From the NCBI GenBank assembly GCA_030248215.1, contig JASANG010000558.1, positions 234,022 through 298,021 of the forward strand: a stretch of DNA of 64,000 bases. The letters are read 5' to 3'. How positions within the stretch are numbered: the stretch's first letter is position 1; each line of letters opens with the position of its first letter. The notes under the pieces are model-generated. The model had not been told where the DNA came from. It saw nothing but the letters and a program-made list of their open reading frames with translations, and did no database searches. Positions 23,876-35,007 of the stretch are shown here, piece after piece. The position numbers and the translations under genes are program-made. This DNA comes from Enoplolaimus lenunculus. Lineage: Eukaryota; Nematoda; Enoplea; Enoplida; Thoracostomopsidae.

Positions 23876-24036
23876 TATAATTTTGATGACGTCCGGCGCC
23901 GTTCGTCACCGTGTGGTATCGTACGCATATTACTAAAGTATGATACCGTGTAAGTAGTGACGGATGGTGACGCATGGCGCCGTATGGGTGACGGATGGCC
24001 CCGTACGGCGCCGCACGATAAGTATAACGCCACCCT
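23876..24036. mobile_element. Family H CG-rich TIR element
   Basis: Begins AGGGTGGCGTTATAATTTTG and ends AAGTATAACGCCACCCT, a TIR pair. The interior is full of CG-containing words (GACGTCCGGCGCCGTTCGTC; ACCGTGTGGTATCGTACG) in inverted arrangement. CpG density is far above the surroundings. Copies at 49309-49438 and 63836-63964. Confidence 0.75.
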
Positions 24037-24351
24037 TACACAATTATATATAAATCATATATATTATATATATGTATATATACAAAGCATAAAATCGACC
24101 GCACCAACGCAATATGCACGTACCTAAACCTAAATTCATGAGTCAATCAAGCAGCCTATTCAAATCATTTATAAAGTTTTAAAATTGTCAGCAAAATTTC
24201 ACTTAAATCTTATACTGCAATTTGAAATCATTACTTCACTGTGATTTTGTAACACGCGAGAATACGAGCTACTTGTCAGAACTAAAAGTTTATTAGACTT
24301 TTAATATATATAAAATGTATATATTATGTGCAGTAGTACATCGTTCACAAT

Positions 24352-24641
24352 ATGAAAAAATTCCTTTTGCCACTGAAAACATACCGTAAGGTTAACACGT
24401 ATCAATTTTCAAAATTGTCATGCGTTAACCCTACCCTAATGGAAAAATTGCGTTAACCCTACACTAGCAGCTCTCACAGCCCTATCCTAATACGTGTCAC
24501 AGAGCATCGTGTAACACGCGTTAGGGTAGGTAGGGATAACGCAATCTTTGCGTTATGGTAGGATTAACGCACGACAATTTTGAAAACTGACACGTGTTAA
24601 CCCTACCTTATAATGTTTTCGGTGGCAAAATGAAATTTTTC
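24352..24641. repeat. Long inverted repeat (hairpin) with GTTAACCCTACC motifs
   Basis: Left arm words GAAAAAATTCCTTTTGCCAC, GTTAACACGTATCAATTTTC and GCGTTAACCCTACCCTAAT return inverted on the right as GCGTTAGGGTAGG, GACAATTTTGAAAACTGAC and GGTGGCAAAATG. Arms are about 115 bases around a centre near 24490. No second copy was seen in the window. Confidence 0.75.
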
Positions 24642-25481
24642 ACAGCAACAAAGATAAATTTATTGATAACTCAAAGAACAAAGAATTCTAGAATCCACGT
24701 TCTTTAGTATTATGTACAAAAAGTGAAAAGCTAATATACTTGATAAGCAATAAAACTTCATCCGTAAGTGCGACAGTTGGCCTGCATGAAAGGCTTTATT
24801 CATTATTCGGACTGCACAATACGCGTAAACGAAAATCCTAACACAAAAAAATAGTTGAAACAAAATACGTATTTATATTAAACATATCAATGAAAATGCA
24901 CTGAATACATCAAACCGGAATATTTGAATACAAAATACAAATCAATTTACAGTTAACCACAAGGGATATGGACACCAGGGCTCCAACAACCGGAACACAA
25001 TTTAGTCGAATTATTATTTTTATGTCTTGTATTTCCACATGACATTATTTATCTCGGCTTTTGTCTCTCTCAATAAACGTGAAATATAACATTCCGCTAT
25101 AATCATAACTGAAATTTCATTGGAATTTCAACCAGAATCAAAAGTCGGTTGGAACCGTATGCGCAGTTCAGAACGGATTATACAGTTTACACTTAGCAAT
25201 CAATGCGAAAGTGCACACTGACATGAATTTGCAATTACGTACTATTATTATCCGTTCAAACTGTAAACACTATTATCACAGATTAACCTTTCGCTGTGCC
25301 GACTAGGATAAATTGTAAAAATTTGAGTTTTGAGAACACAATGTTTCGATAATTCTATGATATGTCATACTAATTTCAGAAAACATAACGAGAATTAGCC
25401 CGCTATGCGAGTGAAACTCAAATATATTTGATTATATAAAATATTCTCTTACTTCAACCAAAATTTTCATGCTTTCGAATA

Positions 25482-25868
25482 GGGTAGGTACAAAGCGGAA
25501 CTGGAGTATACCGTAATCGGAATCATAACAAGAAAGCTTGTGACTGCCTGAATAATTTGCATTGACAATTAATATAAAATTGATTTAGGGTTTCGGTTGG
25601 CTGGCAACAATTTTTAAAAAAGTCGCATGAACAAATTGGCAATCATTTTTGGCTCTGTAAAGCTAAACTACAATCAATTATAGATAAGTTAGCTCATCGA
25701 AAGCAATGTAATAGATGAATACTAATGAATTTTTATGCAAAGTATCACAAGAAATAAGAAAAAAGTAAAATTTCAAAATTCCGATTCCGATTGATTGTGC
25801 AATCGGAATCGGAACTCTTTTTGAATCGGAGTTTTAATCACAATCGGAATCCCGGTTGCACCCTGCTT
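25482..25868. repeat. Family-G-like element (ACCGGAA/TTCCGAT variant)
   Basis: It starts AGGGTAGGTACAAAGCGGAAC and ends AATCGGAATCCCGGTTGCACC. The inner text TTGGCTGGCAACAA and GGCAATCATTTTTGGCTCTG matches parts of TTF2 intron 4 (about 7600-7690), so both loci hold the same dispersed repeat. Confidence 0.55.
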
Positions 25869-26667
25869 TCGAACGATGCTATACGATGCAAACTCTCGGC
25901 GTAGTTAAATAAAAACAATACAATTATACATGTAGGTTAAGGTATATTGAAGACAAACCCAAGTCTCGACTTTTGTATTCGCACTATATATGAATATAAT
26001 ATATTATATATAATTATGTATAGTTCATAGTACAAAAACAATGATACTAAAAGAAGCTCTTAGATCTTCGTGGCGCAGTCGCTTAGTTCAAGAAAACATT
26101 CAGTTTGACACACTTTGATGATGTTTAGTGTGACGAGATTTCGCAATGTTTATTTCTAATTCAAACCGGTGTATATACAACATTTATTAAAATTTTCATG
26201 TTAAAATTCTTGAATATAAAGCACACAAATTGCGTCAGCAAGTCATCTGTCGCGGTTTTTGCTCCGCACTGAGTTATATATTTCGAATAACCTTATAAAG
26301 TAATTTCAACCATAATTTTTCGCAACATTAAATCATTACACTGACACCTGTAAAGTTACTTAGACATTAATACTAACTTATATTTCGTAATCAGAATTAA
26401 ATTTGTGCTATGTCTAAAATTCTTAACTGAACTAAAATACCTTCAGCTAAACGGAATACCAGGGATCACCATTCATATATGTACACAACATATACATAGC
26501 TACAGACACACAGAAAATACTTCCACTGCGTGTGTGTCTACGACCCTGGTACACACAAAAAATTGAGCGTCTGGCCAGCAATGATCATAATATTTTATGT
26601 TTCGAAAGAGTCAGTACACCACAAGACTCACACAAGAACACACACGACGCGTCGATAAGTGCGTGTG

Positions 26668-29590
26668 CTAACAGCCACAGTTTGAATCAGCCGGCCGTGC
26701 CGCAGGACCGCCAGGGTTAAGGCGGATTTGATCCGGAAAATCGCCGCCACCAGCCAGTCCATCGCCGCCTCCAGCAGCTGATTCTGAGCTTTCACGAGCG
26801 AGCGCATTCTTTGCAATCGTTACAAAAGCCTGCAACGATGATGAAAGACAAAACATCAATTTGAAGACTTAAACCCTAACCGTCATTTCAATGAATTTTT
26901 TCAAACACAAGCGCACGACAGACAGTTTCGTTGATGAGACGCCTAGATATACGTCAAAAAGTAAAATTAACAGCATTCCAAATCACTGTGGCTACATCGC
27001 AATAATAGCTGTTCGAGAGTAAAACCTTTAATTAAAAGCTCTAGTTACTTGTTTGCTGGTTCCTGCCTGATGTTAATATGATAATTTTTGCGACTAGTAG
27101 ACAGAAATATCACACTAAGGAACAAAAATTTAAAACATGAATTTTACGCCTTAAAATTTTTGGTCACACCTTCCATATTTTTCGCTTTCTTTATCTGTTG
27201 TTGGCTTACTTCACACAACTTTCCGCACCTTATGAAACCACTGCAATAAGGCAGCAGTAATAGGTGAGCATTTGTGACATAATTTGTTACGAAACACGTG
27301 CTTAAGACGGTCCGGAACTCCCGATAGTTACACCGGATGCATACGTACCTGCTCGACATTGATGGCCTCTTTCGCAGAAACTTCATAATAAGGAACATCG
27401 TTTTTGGACTGGCACCACGTCTGAGCCCGCTTTGTTGATACCTGTAAGAAATAAACAATACCTAGCGAATAAATAAGTTTGACGTACGCACATATCTAAG
27501 GGTTTGCCACTAGGGACGGGTGAGAATCCCCCAACTCGGCCAAAGCTCCACCCCCATAACGCGATTTGCCCCTATTGAAGATCCCCACTCGAGATTTTGC
27601 CCTCCCCCCTTTTTAAGCCTAAATCGTAAAAATTTACTTTTTGGGCATAAAATACTTTTTTGTATAATTTTTCATATATAACGTAATGAGCATGTAAACT
27701 GTGGTTTCATTTTATATACAAGCGATAAAGCATGGTTAAATGTTATTTTCACTTAAAAATTTTCGACAAAAATTACCCCTCTAACCGGGCCCCCGGTTGA
27801 AGCCCTCCACTCCATCGGGAATCAGCGAATGTCCAACGTATACCAGCAAATATTATGGATTGATATGTTTAATGAATAATTATACTATGCTGAAACATAC
27901 AAAGCAGCTTACCGCTCGATTCTCCAAATCAACTTTGTTGCCAAGAACGACAAATGGAAAGTTTTCTGGATCACGAGGGGATGCCTAAAAAGTCAGATAT
28001 ACGCAGTGTTATGTAGCAAATACGTACGAAATTGAAACGGATGCGTTTACCTAAGTTGTTTCCAGTTTTTTAATGTTATTAGTCATCACCAATTTCGATG
28101 AGAATCAGTAATATATACACGTATTAAGTGTAATATTTACATAACGCCAAGCATAACATGTTCCAGTTAAGAATTTTATTATGTTCAATAAAACGTATGG
28201 AACTTATAAACGCATTATTACATAGCTTAAAATTTTTAGTAAGCGAGTAACATGGTGTCTATTTCCATTCTTTTCAGATAACAATCTTACGCAGACGACG
28301 CGTTCGAATTATCTCACGACCTTGTAGCTAACTTGCATATAATGAATGGTACAAAATTTTCAGCGAGTTACTAATACATGTGTAAAATATTTACGTGAAA
28401 TCTGCTCATGAGCTCATGTATGTACCAATTGATTCAGATAAAAAAACAAAAAACCTCGAAATTCACTTGCCTACCTGTATTAAAAATTCATCTCGCCACG
28501 CATCAAGCGATTTGAACGAATTCGGATTGGTGACATCGTACACAAGGACACAACAGTCTGCGCCTCGATAGAATGCGACACCCAATGACTGGAAACGTTC
28601 CTGACCCGCTGTGTCCCAGATCTTAAAATGCAATAGATTTCAATATTGCCGGAAAAAAGAGGACTACAACACGCAGGAAAAAGTAAGCAATACCTGTAAA
28701 ACATGTAGGATAACTATATAACACTGAAGTGCGTACATATATAAAAAACGCTACGTCTACTTGGACTGGCACCCACAATATTACACAAAGTTCCTGCACC
28801 AAGCGGTTATAGAGATACTTTCCTATATATGATGCAATCGGATATTCCGTTTTGATTTAAAATACGGCCAAAAATCGCTGTTCAACTTCGGTACATAAAT
28901 TCTATTCCTACCAGATACAGACCAGATGACAATGTTTCTATTTTACAACAAAGATTCTCTGTTTGTGTACACAACAACCTTGGCCAGTACGAAATAAGCG
29001 ATTGTAAGCTCAATCAGTTCCGTCCGTACTGAAGTACATGACTTTAAATTGAGATAAATATAAATAACCGTACCGTATGGGCCTAAAACTATGATATAAG
29101 AATGGGCTACACAAATTTTTACACGTAGCTTGTAGTACATAGTACCTATTAAATATAAAAAATTACAAAAATATAAACGCACCTGCATAGTGACTAATCT
29201 GTCGTCGATAACGACATCTTTCGTGAGAAAATCAGCTCCAATTGTGGCTTTGTACAAATTGCTGAATTTCTTGTTTACATATTGATTCATCAACGATGTT
29301 TTGCCAACACTGAAAAACGTCGTGTATAATAAGACATATACATGTTAAAAACAAAATAATTACGTGCGTAACACGAACATAACATAACATAAGCCTATTG
29401 TTTATCAAAAATCAATAAGTGGAATTTTCTACACTGTTCATATATGCTCCAAATCTGCAGAAATTATGCAATAACGTCCGATAATCTTAAACTGGTTTTG
29501 GTGTTTGGAACAACATATTCCTTGCTTATGAACTTACCCGCTATCGCCAAGTATGATGACTTTCAATAATATCTTTTTCCGAGATGCCAT
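26668..29590 (-). CDS. RAB7: Rab7-family small GTPase
   Basis: Rab7 controls late-endosome and lysosome traffic and fusion. Six minus-strand exons join in phase: 29538-29590, 29183-29309, 28475-28621, 27913-27984, 27349-27441, 26668-26829, giving 217 aa. Seen in order: [22 protein letters not shown] (P-loop, split by intron 1 within GG|T), [11 protein letters not shown] (switch I/effector with the Rab7 type ADFLTK), [13 protein letters not shown] (G3), GNKVDLENR (G4), [12 protein letters not shown] (G5), and a C-terminal CGC, the CxC double-prenylation signal of Rab7. The hypervariable tail is about ten residues longer than usual (typical 207 aa) and rich in Gly, Ala and Pro, with two GGGD units; its exon is much more GC-rich than the flanks. 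The ATG is preceded by an acceptor-like site at 29606-29607. It converges with TTF2. Confidence 0.97.
27442..27912. other. RAB7 intron 4 with C-rich repeat
   Basis: Contains TCCCCCAACTCGGCCAAAGC, CCCCACTCGAGATTTTGCCC and GGGCCCCCGGTTGAAGCCC, close to the C-rich repeat in TTF2 intron 13. The two ends (about 27515-27615 and 27770-27815) are inverted around an AT-rich core. A plus-strand 63-codon ORF here is only the complement of exon 4. Confidence 0.5.
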
Positions 29591-29620
29591 TACGCTACCT
29601 TGAAGCTAGACACGGTGAAA
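29591..29620 (-). promoter_or_regulatory. 3' splice acceptor 15 bases upstream of RAB7 ATG
   Basis: On the minus strand the sequence reads TTTCACCGTGTCTAG then CTTCAAGGTAGCGTA before ATG. An AG this close to the start fits either a 5' UTR intron or a trans-splice leader acceptor, which nematodes use. TTF2 has a similar CGTATAG 11 bases before its ATG. Neither is proven. Confidence 0.4.
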
Positions 29621-30539
29621 TAATATTTGGGATATAATAACTAGTACGTAATTTACAAAATAATACACAAGGCTAAAAATACAATTCGGCGTGTCAAAGA
29701 ATAGTTAATACCACTCGTATAAGGTCACAGCAAACTTACAAAGTATATATAAATGTTTATGCGGAATAAAAACATCTACGTACAAAATTTGTACTAGAGT
29801 GTTGCGAAATGTTTACAAACCTCGCCATACTGCTAAGTACGTAATATATAGCATAGACTCGAACCACTCAGTAGAGGGAAGTGCGGTTTTGGTCGAAGAC
29901 GGAGGTCCGAGACCGAGGCCCGACATCCGATACCGAAACTGTTTGGTCTCGATCTCGGTCGACTTCTTACCATTACCGAGCATAAAAAATAAAATCTTTT
30001 CTTACAAAAGTTTTGAATATTTTTTCGTACTTCTGTATCATTTTAGCATAATAAAATGTTGCATCTCCTCCAAATTTATATTAAACTCAAAATTACCGCA
30101 AAATATTATTTTCAGCAAAAAACACTCTGACAAACGCAGATACAGGAATATAACACGACCCCGCGACAAAGACTTTGATAAAATTTAGACGCTTTCAACT
30201 TTTCCAACGAAAATGAATCGTTAATCGTCAATATATTTATTTAAACTCTATTAATAGTAAATCTTTTTAGCGTTTATCAAAATATTTTAGCGTTAAGCGG
30301 AACTTGAATTTTCTGGCACGATTCTTTAATGTTATCTATAAATACGTACAGCTATCTGTGTTTTGACACAACAATATCACAATGTTTGGGGATTAATTTA
30401 CATCATAGCATCAAAACAGAAAAAATTTATAGTCAAAAATCCACAAATACAACTGACGTCCAGGTGACAGTTGTGTTACTCGGGGCGCCGCGTGGGTTGC
30501 TCTATGCAACATATCGTGTGAGCACATTCTGGGAAATTA

Positions 30540-30660
30540 ATGTAACCGGAGTTAATTGGTATTAGAGTTAACTGGAGTTAGGAGTGTAGGAGTTTAGGAG
30601 TCATCGGAGCTGCTGGAGTATTGTTGGAGGATCACTGGAGTGATTTATTGGAGTTGTGTC
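30540..30660 (+). repeat. GGAGTT-type imperfect short repeat
   Basis: GGAGTT, GGAGTA and AGGAGT words recur every 6-15 bases (TAACTGGAGTTAGGAGTGTA, TTGGAGGATCACTGGAGTG). Low-complexity purine-biased strand, no ORF. Confidence 0.6.
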
Positions 30661-31313
30661 TAATATTAGCGCTTGAAGATTAGAGTTTTAATTGAAGTAA
30701 ATTTTGGATTTAAATATTAGCGTAAAGTTAGTCACTACGTTGACATTTACCAGCATAATACTTATTCTGTTGTTTAGTACACTGTTACAACTGGCCGCGT
30801 CTGTATCAGAGCGTTGAGGTTCCACAAGCCGCATTGTATTACGGACACACACTGAATACTTTGCAAATCCGACAACGTGTATAAATATTGTGCCTGGATT
30901 GTTTCGCTAACTCTCAAACCTTATGCGTCTGCAAAGGAGCGGTGTCAAGCTACGTTCCCCAAAATTCGGTGGGCACTTCTTCCGGATTCACCGCTCGACT
31001 AGTGTTATTAAAAGCAAACTAAAAACATTATAACCGAGATTGGTTGTATTCCAGCACCACAGTCACAAATTTAATGCACGACTACCTGAGTTATCTTTCT
31101 GTAAGCGTGTGAAACATACTTGCTCTGATGAATGTGCAGTAGCATTCGCTCAAGGTCCGCAGCCTAAGAGAACGACTTTCCAGCCACTTAACAAAAGGGT
31201 CAAGTCCCGGTCCCTACATAGACTGACTGTCAGAACTGCACGGTCGGGACGACCCCTTCCTCCGAAGTACTGCGAATATATTTGATTTTTCTCCTACATT
31301 TCTCCGAAAGATA

Positions 31314-31386
31314 TGGCCACGCCGGGAATCGAACCTCGGACCTGTCGCTCGTGAGTCAAGCGCGCTACCCATTACACCACGCGGCC
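31314..31386 (-). tRNA. tRNA-like sequence, degenerate, anticodon position reads CAC
   Basis: Exactly 73 bases on the minus strand. The acceptor stem GGCCGCG/CGTGGCC pairs fully (one G-T) and is followed by A. The D-arm has TGGTGTAATGGGTAGCGC (A box) and the T-arm GAGGTTCGATTCCC (B box). The T stem has two mismatches and the anticodon stem two, so a functional tRNA-Val(CAC) is doubtful. A tRNA pseudogene or SINE head is more likely. Confidence 0.45.
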
Positions 31387-31871
31387 GATACCATAATTTC
31401 CTCTGGCGCTATATGTGCACGAGTACGTATGTGTCAACATTACACATTCTGCACATATACAAACTCACGCTGACTTTTCCATGATTAATTTAGGGAAGAC
31501 GCATTGATAGCCAGATCATCGCTCATTACGTCTGTCGTCAATAATGGAGACTGTGCTGTTTACTGTTTTGGATTACTTTTGCTATTGTTATGTCTTGCCC
31601 TGTTTTTCTATTTCCTCGTTTAAACATTTGACTGATTTAATTTTCCAACAACAATGACTCGTGATCATAAACTAGCTATGTAAGAACACCACTAAAACTC
31701 TTGCAATGATAAAACCTCAAAGAGTGGGTTGCAGAAACATGACTTTAGCGGGAGTTTGACTTAACTCGATACTTCACAGTTAGTTTCACAGTTTGAACTT
31801 AAGTCAGAAATTTGGTACAAAAATTTCTGCTTGTCAAAATCGATATAGCAAGAAACTGGTACCGATTTTAA

Positions 31872-31979
31872 GATAGCTGAGTGGTGATGGTATACGCCGC
31901 CCACTCCAGCACTTGAGTTCGAATCCTAGCATAAAAGTATGTCACAGAAGAAATAAAAAATTTTCATGTGAGAAAGGGT
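31872..31979 (+). mobile_element. Family A element, 3' part only
   Basis: TAGCTGAGTGGTGATGGTAT, GAGTTCGAATCCTAGCATAA and TTTTCATGTGAGAAAGGGTT are present, but the 5' half is missing. It stands about 30 bases before a full-length copy in the same orientation. Confidence 0.75.
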
Positions 31980-32009
31980 TCAGCGAAAAATTTTCAGTTT
32001 ACTATCCAT

Positions 32010-32277
32010 AACCCCTTCTCACATTGAGTTGCCTGTAGGAAACTCAGCACAGTGTATATACGTGAAATAGTATATATCGCACCGTATTTAACAATTGCAA
32101 CACGTATACATAGTACTAAATCACCACAAGACGTGAGAGCCCTCGGGCTCGAGCGTCAAGCTCCTGTAGCTGAGTGGTGATGGAATACGCCTCCCACTCC
32201 AGTCACTGGAGTTCGAATCCTAGCATTAAAAGTAGGTCTCAGGAGAAATAGAAAATATTCATGTGAGAAAGAGTTAA
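32010..32277 (+). mobile_element. Family A element, near full length
   Basis: From ATAACCCCTTCTCACATTGA to CATGTGAGAAAGAGTTAA, 268 bp. The left TTAA is changed to ATAA. The A-box-like TAGCTGAGTGGTGATGG and B-box-like GAGTTCGAATCC are intact. Confidence 0.8.
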
Positions 32278-33319
32278 TAACTCACCTGAGAAATCCATAT
32301 ATTTAAGGCATTTAAAGTTTAGCACGTTTTCTGACTTAAGTATTAAAAATAGGCTTTAATTCACTGTCTAGTGGCTTTAAAGCGTACGAACTCGTACAGT
32401 TGCGCTTCTCAACAAAATTGGCGCAGAACGGGAACAAATCAAGCGCAAAATGTGCTTATACGCAATAGCCTCTATTAGACCTATAACCAACTGCTAATAG
32501 ATATATACTACATTCCTTGAGAATACATTAAACTTCCCTACCAGCTGACAGTACAGCGCAGTTGGAATTATTAATAATAAATGGAAACGATAGGTTACAA
32601 ACCGGAATTACAATTTGCCGAAACTTTGTCGCATAAAAAATCCCCCAACAAAATGACCACGGGCATATTTTCACGGGGTCCGATTTTCACAGTATTGTCG
32701 TGTGAAAAATTTCCCCCGTTAAAAAGAGACCCCTGGTTAGTTTTACACGACGTCCCCAGAAAAATGACCCCCAAGAGACTATTGGGGAGCACAATGGTGC
32801 CTAAAATGGTCGACTGCTCGTGTTTATTTTGCCAAAACTACATTGTTTTGCGAAAAACGTGACAAACAAGATGTTCCAGTAAAATGAGGTGTTCACTTTA
32901 ACTCTACAGTATCCCGAAAGCTTTTTTCGCTTTTCATCACCATATAAAATGAAATCGCTTATGTACATTCACTGACAAACTGTCAACGATACCAGGATAA
33001 ATGCACATTTGCAGCATGAAGTTTAATCGCTTTTGTGTCTATATGACCTCAACGGTACCGCAGACATTGGTTGGGGTCCATTACTAACGCCATGCTGGAG
33101 TCTTCCAACGTAGAGGCAGATCCAGATTTTCTCTTTGTTCGAGGGTCCCCCCCCCCCCCCCAAAGAGAACAGTTTCACACAAACTTGCAACATGGTGAAT
33201 CTAGAAGTGAACCCATCTTTAAAACGAATCACACTTCGCGCGCAGCGGGAAATTTTTTTCAACATTTCGTGCTAAAATAGCAGAGCAGCTCATATTTTGG
33301 GAAAAAGTTATGCCATTTT

Positions 33320-33664
33320 CCAGGGTGCAACCGGAGATGAAAAATACCGGAGCCGGAACCTTAGGTGAAGCGAAATTGATTAGTAAAAATGATAGTTAAT
33401 TCGTTAATTTTAGCCAATATCTGCAAAATATTGTTAAGTTGTTTGGTTTCACGCTAATTTTGTGCCCAATTTTGTCAATTCTTTCATGAAAATTGAGAAA
33501 AAATCAATCGAAACGCGCTAAACAGAAATTTAGAAAAATTATGCAAAATTTTACTACCGAAATTGCCGGAACCTCCGGCAAAAATTCTACCGGAGTCGGA
33601 GCCGGAGTCGGAGGTTGATTTTCTGCCGGAACCGGAGCCGGAGGCAGACCTCGGGTTGTACCTT
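33320..33664. mobile_element. Family G TIR element
   Basis: Starts CAGGGTGCAACCGGAGATG and ends CAGACCTCGGGTTGTACCTTG. It carries CGGAGCCGGAGTCGGAGG arrays on the right side. 345 bp, nearly the same length as the copy at 21170. Confidence 0.7.
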
Positions 33665-34737
33665 GCCATTTTCATATTCTTTAACGAGTGGGAACAGCAC
33701 GCAGCATATCTCGCTTAAAAATTTCTTTTAAGACCTTCTTTTATTCGTTTCATGAGAGTGATCTTATTTTAAGTAAAATTGTAAACCAGCGAGTGTGGCG
33801 AGCGAAAAAATTTGTTGGCATTTAGCCGCCTGGTAGTTATTATAAGGCCTGCATAGTCTAAAGCCATTGAAAAATCACAGAATGGCAAGATAGTCCCACT
33901 CACGAGCGAAGCGAGCACGAAGCAAGACGTATTTCATACTTCGGCTGTTATTGTTTCATCCGCTTGGGTGGGGGCCCTTGGAATGGGGCGTATCGGATGG
34001 CTGTTTCGGCGCTACAATCGAAGCGTTGAAAAAGTTTGTTCTGCAAAAGCAGAATCTGCTGGATTAACCTAATGAAGTTTAATCAGCCTGCAACTTCAAT
34101 CTTTCTATGTCAATATATCCGCTATATTTTTTACAACAATCTGAAGCTCATAATTATTAATTTCTTCCCTTTGCGGCATTACGTTTTCCAATTTAATATC
34201 CGATTTCTGTTATTTTGATCGCTATCAGATAAATCTGTGCGATTTCTAATTTATCACTTGATAGTCGTAATTCTGCTTGATTCCACTTTACTCAGTAAAA
34301 CAAACTGTTTGGTAGCCAACAGGATGCTATTACGTAGCCAATTAGAAAAAAGTATTCGCATCAACCAATCGTATTTGAGTATGGCATTACCTAGTAACCC
34401 ATCACAAGGCGTACATTTGTTGCATATAAAGAATTACGCCGTAGGCTAGCACAAGACGTATTTACGCCCTGGGCTAGTCCAATTTGAAATTGGGCTAAAT
34501 TACGACTTGGGCAACGACATATATACGGCAAAATTCGGTGCAAAAATTAAATTACCATGCAGTAACCGATATTTCAGCTACACTCTGGCTGATAGAAATT
34601 GGAAACGCATTATATTTCTAATACAATTTAAAATCTGAAATTCAAGACAAATACTCTTTAATGTTTTCTTCTGCATATAACAAAATATTCGTTACCGTCC
34701 TACTAAAACGAAGAGAACAATTTGAAAGAACAATAGC

Positions 34738-35007
34738 TTAACCCCTTCTCACATTGAGTTGCCTATAGGCAAATAAGCGCAGTGTATACGTTAAGTAATG
34801 TGTATCGCACCGTGTTTAACAATTGCAACACGTATACATTGTACTAAATCACCACAAGACATGAGAGCCCCCTCGGGTTCGAGCGTCAAGCTCCTATAGC
34901 TGAGTGGTGATGGTATACGCCTCCCACTCCAGTTACCGGAGTTCGAATCCTAGCATAAAAGTAGGTCTCAGGGGAAATAGAAAAATATTCATGTGAGAAA
35001 GGGTTAA
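34738..35007 (+). mobile_element. Family A element, full length and intact ends
   Basis: TTAACCCCTTCTCACATTG to CATGTGAGAAAGGGTTAA, 270 bp, with TTAA at both ends and 13-base TIRs next to it. It contains GAGCGTCAAGCTCCTATAG and both box-like motifs. It is the cleanest copy in the window. Confidence 0.88.

Larger units (their letters stand above)
19661..26667. other. Intergenic region between TTF2 and RAB7 (convergent genes)
   Basis: It must contain both 3' UTRs. Repeats occur at 20705-21112 (B with A inside), 21170-21512, 22083-22341 and 22483-22680 (G), 23876-24036 (H), 24352-24641 (hairpin) and 25482-25868 (G-like). Stretches 22690-23870 and 25870-26660 are AT-rich with TA-rich microsatellite patches (about 24048-24090, 25980-26025); no gene is seen there. 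A minus-strand AATAAA (TTTATT at 26183-26188) is about 480 bases past the RAB7 stop. Confidence 0.6.

Noticed and set aside
31314-31386. Functional tRNA-Val(CAC)
   Set aside because: The length and acceptor stem are right, but the T stem and anticodon stem each have two mismatches, so it is kept only as tRNA-like.
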